Shown: positions 36,622 to 45,598 of the stretch, piece by piece
How the letters are laid out: every line of letters starts with the position of its first letter
Position numbering within the stretch: the stretch's first letter is position 1
Assembly (NCBI GenBank): GCA_040255525.1
Contig: JBDZVD010000003.1
Location: forward strand, 70,564-134,563
Direction: 5' to 3'
Source of the DNA: Rugosimonospora sp040255525
GTDB lineage: Bacteria > Actinomycetota > Actinomycetes > Mycobacteriales > Micromonosporaceae
Length of the DNA stretch: 64,000 nucleotides
The notes under the pieces: model-generated
Told to the model about the DNA's origin: nothing
The model's input: only the letters and a program-made list of their open reading frames with translations
The model's database searches: none
Translations under genes and position numbers: made by a program

Positions 36622-38264
36622 CGAGTACCGACAGCACCGATGTCCTGGTGATCGGCAGCGGCTTCGGCGGCGCGATCCCGGCCTACCGCCTCGCCGCCGG
36701 CGGCGCCCGGGTGGTTGTCCTGGAGCGCGGGCCGTGGCTGTCCGGCGAAGACTTCGACCACGACTTCAAGTTCGGCAGCGCCAGCACCCGCGTCTTCGAA
36801 TTCACCATGGGCGACGGCATGAACGTCCTGGGCGGCAACTGTGTCGGTGGCGGCAGCGTCGTCTATTTCGCCGCGATGCCACGGGCGCCGCGGTTCACCT
36901 TCGAACGCCAGGGCAGCCTGGGCCGGCGGATGTGGCCACAGGCGCTGAACCGCTCAGCGCTGGACCCCTGGTACGACATGGTCGCCGAGGCACTGCCGAT
37001 CACCCAACCACAGTGGACAGACGTGCCCTACGCCGGAGGTCTGTTCGCCGCGGCGTGCGCCCATGCCGGGCGCACAGCCAACCCGGTGCCGGCGGCCATC
37101 GACAACGACCTGTGCACCAACTGCAACTGGATGATGTCCGGATGCCGCTTCGACGCCAAACGCTCCCTCCTGCTCAACTACCTGCCGGCCGCGGTCGCGC
37201 ACGGGGCACAGATCCGGCCGCTGCACGAGGTGCAGTACATCTCCCGTACCGAGGACGGGTACCGGGTGCACTACAACGTCGTCGACGAGGTCGACTACCG
37301 GGTGGTCACCGGTACCGGCACCATCGACGCCAGGATCGTCATCGTCGCGGCCGGCGCCGCGGCCACCCCGGTCATCCTGCAGCGCTCCGAGGCCGCGCTC
37401 GGCACCATGCCGCCCGCGGTGGGCAGGTACTTCTCCGGCAACGGCGAGCGGCTCAACACCGCGGTCGTGGACGAGGACAGGGTACGGGAGGTGCTCGGGC
37501 TGCGCCGCGCCGACGGCAGGGCCTACGAGGCGTACCAGATCGGCAAGGGGCCGGTCTGCGCGAGCTGGGACAAGCTCGACGGCGACCTGCCGGAGTTCAG
37601 CCGGTACTCGCTCGAACAGCTCTACTTCCCGCCCGGCTTCGGCACCATTCTCGCCCAGGTCGCCGACGCCACGGGGCCCACCTGGTTCGGCACCGAGAAG
37701 AAAGAGATGCTGCGGCGGTGGCAGTCCTGGTTGACCGTCTTCATCATGGCCGAGGACGAGAACGAGGGCGTCTTCGGTCCGCCCCCCGAAACCGGCAACG
37801 CGGACCGTATCTCTCAGCAGCTGCTCAGCCGCGGTGCGCTGCGGTACCGGCCGACCGCCAACACGCTCGCCGGCTGGGCCCTGGCCGACGCGGACGTACG
37901 CGACATCCTGGAGCGCGATGGGCTGTCCCGGACGATGCCGTGGAGCGACGAGGTCATCGGTGCTTACACCGTGCACCCGCTCGCGTCCTGCCGCATCGGT
38001 GACGACCCGCAGACCTCGGCGCTCGACCACACCCACGAACTGCGCGGCCACCCGGGCATCTTTGTCACCGACGGCTCGGCGGTGCCCGGCGGACTCACCG
38101 TGAATCCGGCCTTCACCATCGCCGCGCTGGCCGAGCGCGCGATTCCCGGCATCGTGGCGGCGGCCGCGGACCGTGGCGTGCCGGTGCGGTACGTACCCGT
38201 CCCGCCCGGGCACTCCACCAGCAGCCGCCGGCCGCTGGCCCGCGCCGCCGCGCCCGATGCGTGA
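36618..38264 (+). CDS. GMC-family FAD oxidoreductase
   Basis: This 548-residue flavoprotein has an N-terminal FAD fold (DVLVIGSGFGGAIPAYRLAA), the motif GMNVLGGNCVGGGSVVY, and a C-terminal GMC_oxred_C with HPLASCRIGDDPQTSALD and the active-site His region NPAFTIAALAER. Cholesterol-oxidase-like in length and layout. A CTNCNWMMSGC cluster near residue 165, seen in some GMC members, might bind a metal. It is coupled to the small protein before it. It probably oxidises an alcohol on the warhead, sugar or side group; similar oxidoreductases occur in other enediyne clusters. Confidence 0.92.
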   Translation: MTSTDSTDVLVIGSGFGGAIPAYRLAAGGARVVVLERGPWLSGEDFDHDFKFGSASTRVFEFTMGDGMNVLGGNCVGGGSVVYFAAMPRAPRFTFERQGSLGRRMWPQALNRSALDPWYDMVAEALPITQPQWTDVPYAGGLFAAACAHAGRTANPVPAAIDNDLCTNCNWMMSGCRFDAKRSLLLNYLPAAVAHGAQIRPLHEVQYISRTEDGYRVHYNVVDEVDYRVVTGTGTIDARIVIVAAGAAATPVILQRSEAALGTMPPAVGRYFSGNGERLNTAVVDEDRVREVLGLRRADGRAYEAYQIGKGPVCASWDKLDGDLPEFSRYSLEQLYFPPGFGTILAQVADATGPTWFGTEKKEMLRRWQSWLTVFIMAEDENEGVFGPPPETGNADRISQQLLSRGALRYRPTANTLAGWALADADVRDILERDGLSRTMPWSDEVIGAYTVHPLASCRIGDDPQTSALDHTHELRGHPGIFVTDGSAVPGGLTVNPAFTIAALAERAIPGIVAAAADRGVPVRYVPVPPGHSTSSRRPLARAAAPDA

Positions 38265-38272
38265 GACCCACC

Positions 38273-38295
38273 GGCCCGTCGCGGCGCGGCGGGCC
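38273..38295. terminator. Bidirectional hairpin after the GMC gene
   Basis: GGCCCGTCGC (38273-38282) pairs with GCGGCGGGCC (38286-38295) with one G-U pair and a 3-nt loop. It sits between the convergent GMC and SCP2 genes. Confidence 0.7.
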
Positions 38296-38307
38296 TCACG
38301 CATGCCC

Positions 38308-38754
38308 TCACGCTGCCTTGGGGACGTCGAAGAGGCTGGGGAACTTGTTGGTCAGGCCCAGGTCGCCCCGCGCCTTCAGGCGGCCGCGAATGAACAGCAT
38401 CCGCGCACTGGCGTTGCCGGTCGCCATCTTCACGAAATTGACCGCGTCGAGACGCAGGGTCAGCCGGGGCGTGCTGTCCGGGCTGTCCGCGACGACACAC
38501 CGGCCTCCGGCGATACGCAGCTCGTAGACGTCTTCGCCGTTGTCGGCGCGGCCAGCGATGTGCCAGTGCACCACCGCGTCCAGCGAGCCGGCGCGGTCGG
38601 CCCGGAACACGTCCGGCATGCGCCGGAAGATGCCCTCCAGAATCGTCGCGCGCCGGTCGCCGCGCATGAGCAGCCCCAGATCCGCGTCCGACATCGCTCT
38701 CACCTGCCGGGCGAACGCCGCCGGGTCGTGCTCCGGATTCACCTCGATAGACAT
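38308..38754 (-). CDS. SCP2 sterol-carrier-like domain protein
   Basis: This 148-residue single SCP2 domain protein carries the typical segments VVHWHIAGRADNGEDVYELR, TLRLDAVNFVKMATGNASAR and IRGRLKARGDLGLTNKFPSL. SCP2 folds bind hydrophobic ligands in a tunnel. ATG at 38754 has GGAG 6 nt upstream and is preferred over 38766. It could act as a carrier or chaperone for a hydrophobic intermediate. It stands alone, convergent with the GMC gene and divergent from the PLP enzyme. Confidence 0.88.
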   Translation of the reverse strand: MSIEVNPEHDPAAFARQVRAMSDADLGLLMRGDRRATILEGIFRRMPDVFRADRAGSLDAVVHWHIAGRADNGEDVYELRIAGGRCVVADSPDSTPRLTLRLDAVNFVKMATGNASARMLFIRGRLKARGDLGLTNKFPSLFDVPKAA

Positions 38755-38882
38755 TACCCGCTCCATTCCCTGTGGCTTTTTCGGGCGGAACGCAGCCCGT
38801 CATCGATTGTTGAAAGGCGGGCCGGCCCGCACCAACTTCAAGAGTGCGTCGCCGTGGGCCGCGGCTGTCCATGGAGGACTCG

Positions 38883-40241
38883 ATGACAACAATTCCATCC
38901 GCCACACCGGTGCCGTGCGCCCCCGGCGCCGTGCCGCCCATGCCCGACCGCGCATCCACCACGGCGGCAGCTGGCCTGTCGGTGCCGGCGGCCGGACCGG
39001 TGCCGGACGCCGCCGCGCTCGCCGTGCTCGGTCAGGGGCTGGCGGTGCGGTTGGCCAACGGCCGGATGGTGGAGCACGCCAATCTGGACTACGCGGCGAC
39101 CGCGCCGTGCCTGGCCGTCGCCGCCCGGGCCGTCAACGAGCTGCTGCCGTGGTACGCCAGCGTGCACCGGGGTGCCGGCGCCGCGTCACAGCGGTGCACG
39201 CTGGCGTACGAGAACGCCCGCCAGGTGGTCGGGGACTTCGTCGGAGCCCGAGCGGACGATCATGTCATCTTCACCAGGAACACCACCGACGCGCTCAACC
39301 TGCTCGCCCGCGCGCTGCCGGCGGACGCCACGGTGGTCGCCTGGGCCGGCGAGCACCACGCGAATCTGCTGCCCTGGCCCCGTACCGTCCGGTTGCCGGT
39401 GCCCGACTCCCCCGCCAGCGCCCAGCGCGCCCTGGCCGCCGCGCTGAACGTACTCGACGGCCCGGTGCTCGTCACGGTGACCGGGGCGTCGAACGTCACT
39501 GGTGAGATCTGGCCGGTCGCGGCGCTGACCGAGATCGCTCATCGCAGCGGCGCCAGGATCGCGTTGGACGCTGCTCAACTGGCCGTGCACCGGCCCGTGT
39601 CGCTTGAAGTGTCCGGAGTGGACTATGTAGCGGTGTCCGGACACAAGCTTTACGCGCCGTTCGGCGTGGGCGTGCTGGCCGGTCGCGCGGACTGGCTCGA
39701 CGCGGCAGCGCCGTACCTGGCCGGTGGCGGCGCGACCGCCGAGGTCGGTGACGCGACGCACCACATCCGCTGGTACCGGGGTCCCGCCCGGCACGAGGCC
39801 GGTACCCCGAACCTGCTCGGTGCGGTCGCGCTGGCCGCTGCCTGCCAGGCTCTGGCAGCGGCCGACCGGGCGGCGCTCGACGCCACCGAGCGCGCCCTGG
39901 TCCAGCGGTTGCGGCACGGGCTGGCCCAACTGCCCGCCGTCGCGGAGCTGCGCACCTTCGCCGCGGACCACGACCGGGTCGGCATCGTCAGCTTCGCCGT
40001 CGCCGGCATACCCGCGGCCGACGTGGCCGCCCACCTCGCCACCCGCCACGGCATCGGCGTACGGGACGGCCTGTTCTGCGCGCATCCGCTGACCCGCCGG
40101 CTGCTCGGTGAGGCGTCGGCCCGGTTGCGACGGCCGGTCGGCGAGGGCGCGGTGCGGGTGAGCGTCGGGCTCGGTACCACCGTCGAACACATCGACCGCC
40201 TCCTGACCGGAGTACGCGATCTCCTCGCCGACCGGCTCTGA
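38883..40241 (+). CDS. Class V aminotransferase / cysteine-desulfurase-like PLP enzyme
   Basis: This 452-residue fold-type I PLP enzyme of the SufS/CsdA-selenocysteine lyase group shows FTRNTTDALNLLA, WAGEHHANLLPW, ALDAAQLAVHRPV and the PLP lysine in VSGHKLYAPFGVGV. A Cys in VRDGLFCAHPLTRRL occupies the place of the persulfide Cys loop in desulfurases. The first 45 residues are a Pro/Ala-rich extension. ATG at 38883 has GGAGG 5 nt upstream. Possible roles are sulfur release, beta-elimination or amino transfer for a side group; the retained Cys slightly favours sulfur chemistry. Confidence 0.85.
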   Translation: MTTIPSATPVPCAPGAVPPMPDRASTTAAAGLSVPAAGPVPDAAALAVLGQGLAVRLANGRMVEHANLDYAATAPCLAVAARAVNELLPWYASVHRGAGAASQRCTLAYENARQVVGDFVGARADDHVIFTRNTTDALNLLARALPADATVVAWAGEHHANLLPWPRTVRLPVPDSPASAQRALAAALNVLDGPVLVTVTGASNVTGEIWPVAALTEIAHRSGARIALDAAQLAVHRPVSLEVSGVDYVAVSGHKLYAPFGVGVLAGRADWLDAAAPYLAGGGATAEVGDATHHIRWYRGPARHEAGTPNLLGAVALAAACQALAAADRAALDATERALVQRLRHGLAQLPAVAELRTFAADHDRVGIVSFAVAGIPAADVAAHLATRHGIGVRDGLFCAHPLTRRLLGEASARLRRPVGEGAVRVSVGLGTTVEHIDRLLTGVRDLLADRL

Positions 40242-40256
40242 CCATCGCGCACAGCA

Positions 40257-40289
40257 GTGCGGGCCCGACCCCGGCGGTCGGGCCCGCAC
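40257..40289. terminator. Bidirectional hairpin between convergent genes
   Basis: GTGCGGGCCCGACC (40257-40270) and GGTCGGGCCCGCAC (40276-40289) form a perfect 14-bp stem with a CCGGC loop, between the PLP enzyme and the last sugar gene. Confidence 0.88.
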
Positions 40290-40297
40290 ATGCCGGA

Positions 40298-41293
40298 TCA
40301 GGCGGCGCCCGTGTCGGGCAGCGCCAGCCACCAGGGGTTGGCCCGCGCCCAGTCGACGGTTCTGGTCAGCCCCTCGCGCAGGCTCGTCCCGCAGGTCCAG
40401 CCCAGTACCGTGCGGGCCCGCGAGTTGTCCGGCATCCGGCGGCCCAGGTCCTCGTACGCCGAGCCGAGCTTTTTCCTGGTGTCCACGGGCACCGCCGGCG
40501 CGTCGGTGCCGGCCAGTTCGGCCACCAGCGCGACCGCCTCACCGATCGTCGTCTCGGCCATGCTGCCGATGTTGAACACCCCACCGACCGCCTCGGCAAC
40601 GTCGCCGGCCAGGATCGTGCCGTCCACGACATCGCTGACGTACGTGAAGCAGCGGGTCTGCCTGCCCTGGTCGTACACCACCGGCGCCCGGCCGTTGAGC
40701 GCCCGATGCACGCTGCGGCTGATGACGTAGGCCGGCCGTTGGCGGGCGCCGTACACGTTGAAGTACCGCACGACCGTGGCCGCGAGTCCGTGCTGGCGCA
40801 CGAACGCGAAGGTCATGTGCTCGGCGAGTGCCTTGCTGGAGGAGTATGCCCACCGGTCGGCGGTGGTGGCCCCGAGCACCCGGTCGGCATCCTCCGTCCA
40901 TGGCACGGCGGGATTCTTACCGAAGATCTCGCTGGTGCTCGCGACCACCACCCGGGCACCGACCCGGCCTGCCTGCTCCAGAACGTTGCGCGTGCCGGTG
41001 AAGTTGACATCGATGACATCGAGTGGACGGGCCAGGTACTGGTCGACACCGACGACCGCGGCCAGGTGGTAGATGACGTCGAGGCCGGGGCCGATGGCCG
41101 TGGCCAGTGCGCCGGTGTCGCGGATGTCGCCGTCGACGAGCCTGGTGTGCTCTCGCACCCCGGCGGGCAGGTCCGGCGGTAGCGGGATCCCGTCCAGCAC
41201 GGTGACCTCGTCCCCGCGCGCGACCAGTCGCTCCACGAGATGGCTCCCGACAAAGCCGCAGCCGCCGGTGACGACGACGCGCCGGCCGCTCAC
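40298..41293 (-). CDS. NAD-dependent sugar epimerase/decarboxylase (SDR extended)
   Basis: This 331-residue nucleotide-sugar enzyme shows a Rossmann VVVTGGCGFVGSHLVERL, the catalytic set ASTSEIFGKN, WAYSSSKALAEH (YxxxK) and RYFNVYGARQRPAYVI. The TSEIFGK...RWAYSSSK pattern resembles UDP-glucuronate decarboxylases and UDP-glucose 4-epimerases of actinomycetes. The GTG at 41293 overlaps the stop of the upstream dehydrogenase (GTGA). Directly after a UDP-sugar 6-dehydrogenase, UDP-glucuronate decarboxylation to a pentose is the most attractive role, as in calicheamicin and maduropeptin sugar pathways (inference). Confidence 0.87.
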   Translation of the reverse strand: MSGRRVVVTGGCGFVGSHLVERLVARGDEVTVLDGIPLPPDLPAGVREHTRLVDGDIRDTGALATAIGPGLDVIYHLAAVVGVDQYLARPLDVIDVNFTGTRNVLEQAGRVGARVVVASTSEIFGKNPAVPWTEDADRVLGATTADRWAYSSSKALAEHMTFAFVRQHGLAATVVRYFNVYGARQRPAYVISRSVHRALNGRAPVVYDQGRQTRCFTYVSDVVDGTILAGDVAEAVGGVFNIGSMAETTIGEAVALVAELAGTDAPAVPVDTRKKLGSAYEDLGRRMPDNSRARTVLGWTCGTSLREGLTRTVDWARANPWWLALPDTGAA

Positions 41294-42675
41294 CGACCGA
41301 TCCCCCGGTACCGGTAGCCCAGCCCGCGCAGCTCGGCGATCTTTTCCTTCGGGTAGTAGGCCCGCCCGTCGAGCAGGAGACAGCCATCCGCGACCGGCAG
41401 GGCCGCGAAGTCGAGGCCCTCGAACTGCCGGTGCAGCGCCAGCACGGCGACGCAGTCGGCGTCCCGGACCGCCTCCTCGACCGTGGCGCACGGCGGGAAG
41501 CCCAGCACCGCCTCGACCTGCTCGGGATCGACCAGGGGATCGTGCACCCGCACCCGCAACCCGGCTTTCGTCAACGCCTCCACCACCACGCGCGCCGGGC
41601 TGCTGCGCAGGTCGCCCGTGTTGTTCTTGAACGCCGCGCCGAGCACCGCCACCGTCGCGATGGTCGGTTCCCGGCCCGCCGCGGTCAGCTCCTCGATGAT
41701 GAGCTGCGCGGTATAGAGCGGCATGGCGTCGTTGACGTCGCGCCCGGCCCGCGCAGTGCGCACCTCCAGGCCCCGGCGCCGCGCCGCCTGCCACACCATC
41801 CACGGGTCCTTGGTGAGGCAGGACCCGCCCACTCCCACGCTGGGCAGCAGGATGTTCACCTGGCCCCGCCCCTTGGGGATCGAGTTCGCCGCCGCGATGA
41901 CATCCAGCACGTCGGCGCCGTACAGGGCGCAGAACTTGGCGAGTTCGTTGGCCAGCGCGATGTTCAGATCGATCCACCAGTTGTCGGCCAGCTTCACGAT
42001 TTCGGCCGCCTCCAGCGAATCCTGGGCGAGGACCGTGACCCCCAGTGCCCGCTGCCAGAAGTCCGTCGCCGCCTGCGTCGCGGCGTCGTCGATGCCACCG
42101 ACCACGATGGGGAAGGTGGTCAGCTCCGCCAGGGCCGTCGATTCGGCCAGCCGCTCCGGGCTGTACGCCAGCATGAAGTCCACCCCCGCGCGCAGCCCAC
42201 CGGTCTGCAGCCACGGTGCCACCGACTCCCGGGTCGTCCCCGGCGGCACCGTACTCTTGACCACCACCAGTTGACCGGGCCGGATGTGGTCGGCCAGCGA
42301 CAGGCACGCACCCCGCAGCTGGCGGTCGTCGAGGGACCCGCCGTCGTACACCGGCGTACCGACCGCGATCACCACCACGTCCACGCCCCGCACCGCCGCG
42401 TAGTCCGACGTCACCCGCAGGTTGCCCGCGGCCATCGCACCCAGTACGAGATCCGCCAGGCCCTGCTCCTCAAGCCGCAGGCGGCCCTGGTTCAGCTCGT
42501 CGATCAGCCCGGAGTTCAGGTCCACTCCCACCACGCTCAGGCCACGGTCGGCCAAGACCCCGGCCAGGCAAGAGCCGACCCAACCCATACCGATCACGGC
42601 CACTGTCGGATCCGCGGGCAGCCGCGGTTTCTGCGGAGCGGCCGGCCCGTCCGGCTCGTCCCGGTTGTCTGGCAT
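41290..42675 (-). CDS. Nucleotide-sugar 6-dehydrogenase (UDP-glucose dehydrogenase family)
   Basis: This 461-residue NAD-dependent four-electron dehydrogenase shows an N-terminal Rossmann VIGMGWVGSCLAGVLADRG, the central Lys/Asn helix region KLADNWWIDLNIALANELAK, and the catalytic Cys in VGVGGSCLTKDPW. The C-terminal UDP-binding domain begins near residue 340 (VLGAAFKNNTGDLRSSPA). The GGSCLTKD motif is nearer UDP-glucose than UDP-ManNAc dehydrogenases. ATG at 42675 has GGGAGG 5 nt upstream. It probably makes the uronic acid of the pathway sugar. Confidence 0.9.
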   Translation of the reverse strand: MPDNRDEPDGPAAPQKPRLPADPTVAVIGMGWVGSCLAGVLADRGLSVVGVDLNSGLIDELNQGRLRLEEQGLADLVLGAMAAGNLRVTSDYAAVRGVDVVVIAVGTPVYDGGSLDDRQLRGACLSLADHIRPGQLVVVKSTVPPGTTRESVAPWLQTGGLRAGVDFMLAYSPERLAESTALAELTTFPIVVGGIDDAATQAATDFWQRALGVTVLAQDSLEAAEIVKLADNWWIDLNIALANELAKFCALYGADVLDVIAAANSIPKGRGQVNILLPSVGVGGSCLTKDPWMVWQAARRRGLEVRTARAGRDVNDAMPLYTAQLIIEELTAAGREPTIATVAVLGAAFKNNTGDLRSSPARVVVEALTKAGLRVRVHDPLVDPEQVEAVLGFPPCATVEEAVRDADCVAVLALHRQFEGLDFAALPVADGCLLLDGRAYYPKEKIAELRGLGYRYRGIGR

Positions 42676-42716
42676 GGCTACCTCCCAATCGTGAATGTTC
42701 GTGCCGACCTGATGCC

Positions 42717-43787
42717 TCACGCCCCGGCGAGTGCGACCCTGGCGTGGTCCCCGACCACCAGCCGGTTCCCGGGTTGGTGCCGTCCGCCGGTGCCGACGCT
42801 GGCGGCCCGGCCGATGAGGCAGCCGCGCAGGCCGCTCACCTCGCGGATGCCCGCGCCGTCGAGAACCACCGAGTCGGCGATGTCGGTGGCCCGCAGCACG
42901 CAGTGGGGCCCGAGGGCCGTACCGGGCCCGATCCGGCTGTTTTCGACGAGCGTGCCGGCGCCGATGATGGCGGGACCGTCGATACGCGAGCGCAGCACGC
43001 GCGCCCCGCACTCAACGACGACCCCGCCGCGCAGCACGCTGTCGCGGTCGACCTGTCCGTCCACCCGGGCGCGCAGGTCGCCGAGCAGCCGCCGGTTGCA
43101 GGCCAGCACGTCCTCCGGGGTGCCGACATCGCTCCAGAACCCGCTGTGCTCCCGGACGGCCACCTCGTCGCCGCGGGTCAGCAGCCACTGGATCGCATCG
43201 GTGATCTCGAGCTCGCCGCGGGCGCTCGGACCGATCGCGTCGACCGCGTCGTGGATGGCGGGAGTGAAGAAATACACGCCGACGACGGCCAGATCGCTGC
43301 GCGGGCGGGCCGGCTTCTCCACCAGCGCCCGCAGCGAGCCGTCCGGGTTGACCTCCGCCACACCGTAGGCGGACGGATCCGCCACCTTGTGCAGCACCAG
43401 CTGTGCCGCCGGACGGTGGCGGCGGAAGTCATCGGCCGGCTCCACCACGCCGTCGGGCAGGAGGTTGTCCCCGAGGTACATCACGAAGTCGTCATCGCCC
43501 AGATAGGTTCTGGCCAACCGCACCGCGTGCGCGAGTCCCAGCGGCCGCTCCTGCGGCAGATAGGTCACCCGCACACCGAGCCCGGCCCCGTCCCCGATCG
43601 CCGCGCGGATGGCGTCCGCCCAGCCACCGACGACGACACCGACCTCGGTGACGCCGAGGTCGCGGATGCCGCGGACGACATGTTCGAGCACCGGCCGGTT
43701 CGCGACCGGGATGAGCTGCTTGGGCATGGAGTAGGTGAACGGCCGCAGCCGTACGCCGGACCCGCCCGACAACACCAGAGCCTTCAC
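42717..43787 (-). CDS. Glucose-1-phosphate nucleotidyltransferase, long (StrD-like) type
   Basis: This 356-residue protein has an N-terminal nucleotidyltransferase domain with VKALVLSGGSGVRLRPFTYS, MPKQLIPVANRP, YLGDNLLPDG and a C-terminal left-handed beta-helix of hexapeptide repeats (about 245-330). This long form is typical of antibiotic sugar pathways in actinomycetes and activates glucose-1-phosphate with dTTP or UTP. The start is GTG at 43787 with GGAGG upstream. It opens the nucleotide-sugar route feeding the dehydrogenase. Confidence 0.92.
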   Translation of the reverse strand: MKALVLSGGSGVRLRPFTYSMPKQLIPVANRPVLEHVVRGIRDLGVTEVGVVVGGWADAIRAAIGDGAGLGVRVTYLPQERPLGLAHAVRLARTYLGDDDFVMYLGDNLLPDGVVEPADDFRRHRPAAQLVLHKVADPSAYGVAEVNPDGSLRALVEKPARPRSDLAVVGVYFFTPAIHDAVDAIGPSARGELEITDAIQWLLTRGDEVAVREHSGFWSDVGTPEDVLACNRRLLGDLRARVDGQVDRDSVLRGGVVVECGARVLRSRIDGPAIIGAGTLVENSRIGPGTALGPHCVLRATDIADSVVLDGAGIREVSGLRGCLIGRAASVGTGGRHQPGNRLVVGDHARVALAGA

Positions 43788-43829
43788 GGCTGACCACCTC
43801 CTGGGGGTGTTTCCCACTCCTCCCGCTGG

Positions 43830-44399
43830 CTAGGCACAGTCTTCGTAGCTGGGCAGCAATCCCCGCAGCCGCGCCTCGGCGAGGGTGGGCGCCTTCGCGT
43901 CCTTGTCCGACAGATCGGGGACGATCCCGGCGGCCCACTCGATCCCGAGGTCGGGGTCGAGTGGATGGATGCCGTGCTCGAACTGCGGTTGATAGGTCTG
44001 CGAACACAGGTACACGAGAACGCTGTCGTCGTGCAGGGCCATGAATCCCGCCGCCAGGCCCTCGCAGACGTAGAACTCGCCCGGCTCGTCGGCGGTGAGC
44101 TCCACGGTCCGCCAGTCGCCGAACGTCGGTGAACCCACCCGGACGTCGACCACGGCGCCGAGCATCGCGCCCCGTACGCAGGTGAAGTACTTACGCTGGC
44201 CCGGCGGCACGCTGGTGTAGTGCAGGCCGCGCACGGCGCCCCTGTTCGAGACCACACAGTTGGCCTGGCGCAGGACGAAGTCGCGGCCGGTCGCGGCGCG
44301 GTTCTCCTGCTCCTGGAACCACTCGTGGAAGCTGCCGCGGGGGTCCCGGAACACCTTCGGCTCCCGGACCCACGCGCCATCGATGCCTATCGACCTCAT
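43830..44399 (-). CDS. NDP-sugar 3,5-epimerase (RmlC-like)
   Basis: This 189-residue cupin of the dTDP-4-dehydrorhamnose 3,5-epimerase family shows RDPRGSFHEWF, NCVVSNRGAVRGLHYTSVPP (catalytic His), KYFTCVRGAMLGAVVDVRVG and EGLAAGFMALHDDSVLVYLC. Length is normal. ATG at 44399 has GAGGAGGT 5 nt upstream. It needs a 4-keto sugar substrate, yet no 4,6-dehydratase is in view, so the 4-keto intermediate may come from the neighbouring decarboxylase or from primary metabolism. Confidence 0.92.
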   Translation of the reverse strand: MRSIGIDGAWVREPKVFRDPRGSFHEWFQEQENRAATGRDFVLRQANCVVSNRGAVRGLHYTSVPPGQRKYFTCVRGAMLGAVVDVRVGSPTFGDWRTVELTADEPGEFYVCEGLAAGFMALHDDSVLVYLCSQTYQPQFEHGIHPLDPDLGIEWAAGIVPDLSDKDAKAPTLAEARLRGLLPSYEDCA

Positions 44400-44443
44400 G
44401 CTCGACCTCCTCGTGGGTGGACGCGGCACCGTCCCGGGTCGTA

Positions 44444-45598
44444 CTACAGCGACCTGGCGAACGCGCGAATGTCGTCGAGGAACAGCTCGGGCCGTTCCAG
44501 GGTGGCGAAGTGCCCGACCCCGTCGAGTTCGGACCACCGCCGGATGGTCGGGTAGTCCCGCTCGGCGAAGGCACGGATCGGCGGGGTCGTGTCCAGCCGG
44601 TACGACGCGACGGCGAGTGGAACCCGCACCGGCGCGGGCCGGTTCCCGGGGGTGAACAGGTCCGCGACGTATCCGGCGGACTCGCGGTACAACTGGGTCG
44701 AGGTACCCCCGGTCCCGGTCAGCCAGTAGATGCTCGCGTTGGTCAGCAGGGTGTCGCGGTCAATGAAGTCCTCCGGCGTGCGGGCCGACCGGTTCCACTC
44801 CCGGAACTTCTCCACCACCCAGGCAAGCAGCCCGACCGGAGAATCGGTCAGCCCGTAGGACAGCGTCTGCGGCCGCGTCGACTGCAGCACCAGGTAGCCG
44901 GACAACTCCGCCTGGAAGTGCGCCGCGTCCGCCAAACGGGCGCGGTCGGACTCCGACAGCCGCTCCAGTTCACCGGGCTCACCGCTGGGCGCGGTCAGCA
45001 GCATCGACAGATGTGCCCCGCGAACGTGCGCCGGATCCTGCCGGGCCAGTTCGAGGGAGACCATCGACCCCCAGTCGCCGCCGGCCGCCAGGTACGCGTC
45101 GTACCCGAGGCGGCGCATCAGCTCCCGCCAGGCACGGGCGATCCGCCGCACGTCCCAGCCCGGTTCGTTCAGCGGACCGGAGAATCCGTACCCGGGAAGG
45201 GACGGGATCACCAGCTGGAAGGCGTCCGCGGGATCGCCGCCGTACGCGACGGGATCGGTGAGCGGGCCGATGAGATCCAGGTACTCGACGACCGATCCGG
45301 GCCACCCATGGCTGAGCAGCATCGGGCGCGCACCGGGCTGCGGCGAGGTGACGTGCAGGAAGTGAATGCCGGCACCGTCGATCTCGGTGGTGAACTGGGG
45401 GTACTCGTTCAGCCGGCGCTCGGCGGCCCGCCAGTCGTACCCGTGCTGCCAATGGTCGGCAAGCTCCTTGAGATAGCCCACCGGAACACCGCGTCCCCAC
45501 CCCGGTTCGACACCGTCGGCCGGCCAACGGGTCGCACCGATCCGGCGACGTAGTTCGACAAGTTCGGACTCGGGTATCTGAACGTGATACGGGCGCAT
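44444..45598 (-). CDS. Epoxide hydrolase, enediyne type (first copy)
   Basis: This 384-residue alpha/beta hydrolase has an EHN lid domain (VQIPESELVELRRRIGATRW at the N-terminus), HGWPGS oxyanion motif, the nucleophile Asp in AAGGDWGSMVSLEL, and the His in GVGHFATLERPELF. It is of the SgcF/NcsF/KedF kind that opens the warhead epoxide to a vicinal diol. ATG at 45598 follows AAGGGTGG. It is the first gene of the leftward sugar operon. A paralogue lies at 54285-55442. Confidence 0.93.
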   Translation of the reverse strand: MRPYHVQIPESELVELRRRIGATRWPADGVEPGWGRGVPVGYLKELADHWQHGYDWRAAERRLNEYPQFTTEIDGAGIHFLHVTSPQPGARPMLLSHGWPGSVVEYLDLIGPLTDPVAYGGDPADAFQLVIPSLPGYGFSGPLNEPGWDVRRIARAWRELMRRLGYDAYLAAGGDWGSMVSLELARQDPAHVRGAHLSMLLTAPSGEPGELERLSESDRARLADAAHFQAELSGYLVLQSTRPQTLSYGLTDSPVGLLAWVVEKFREWNRSARTPEDFIDRDTLLTNASIYWLTGTGGTSTQLYRESAGYVADLFTPGNRPAPVRVPLAVASYRLDTTPPIRAFAERDYPTIRRWSELDGVGHFATLERPELFLDDIRAFARSL

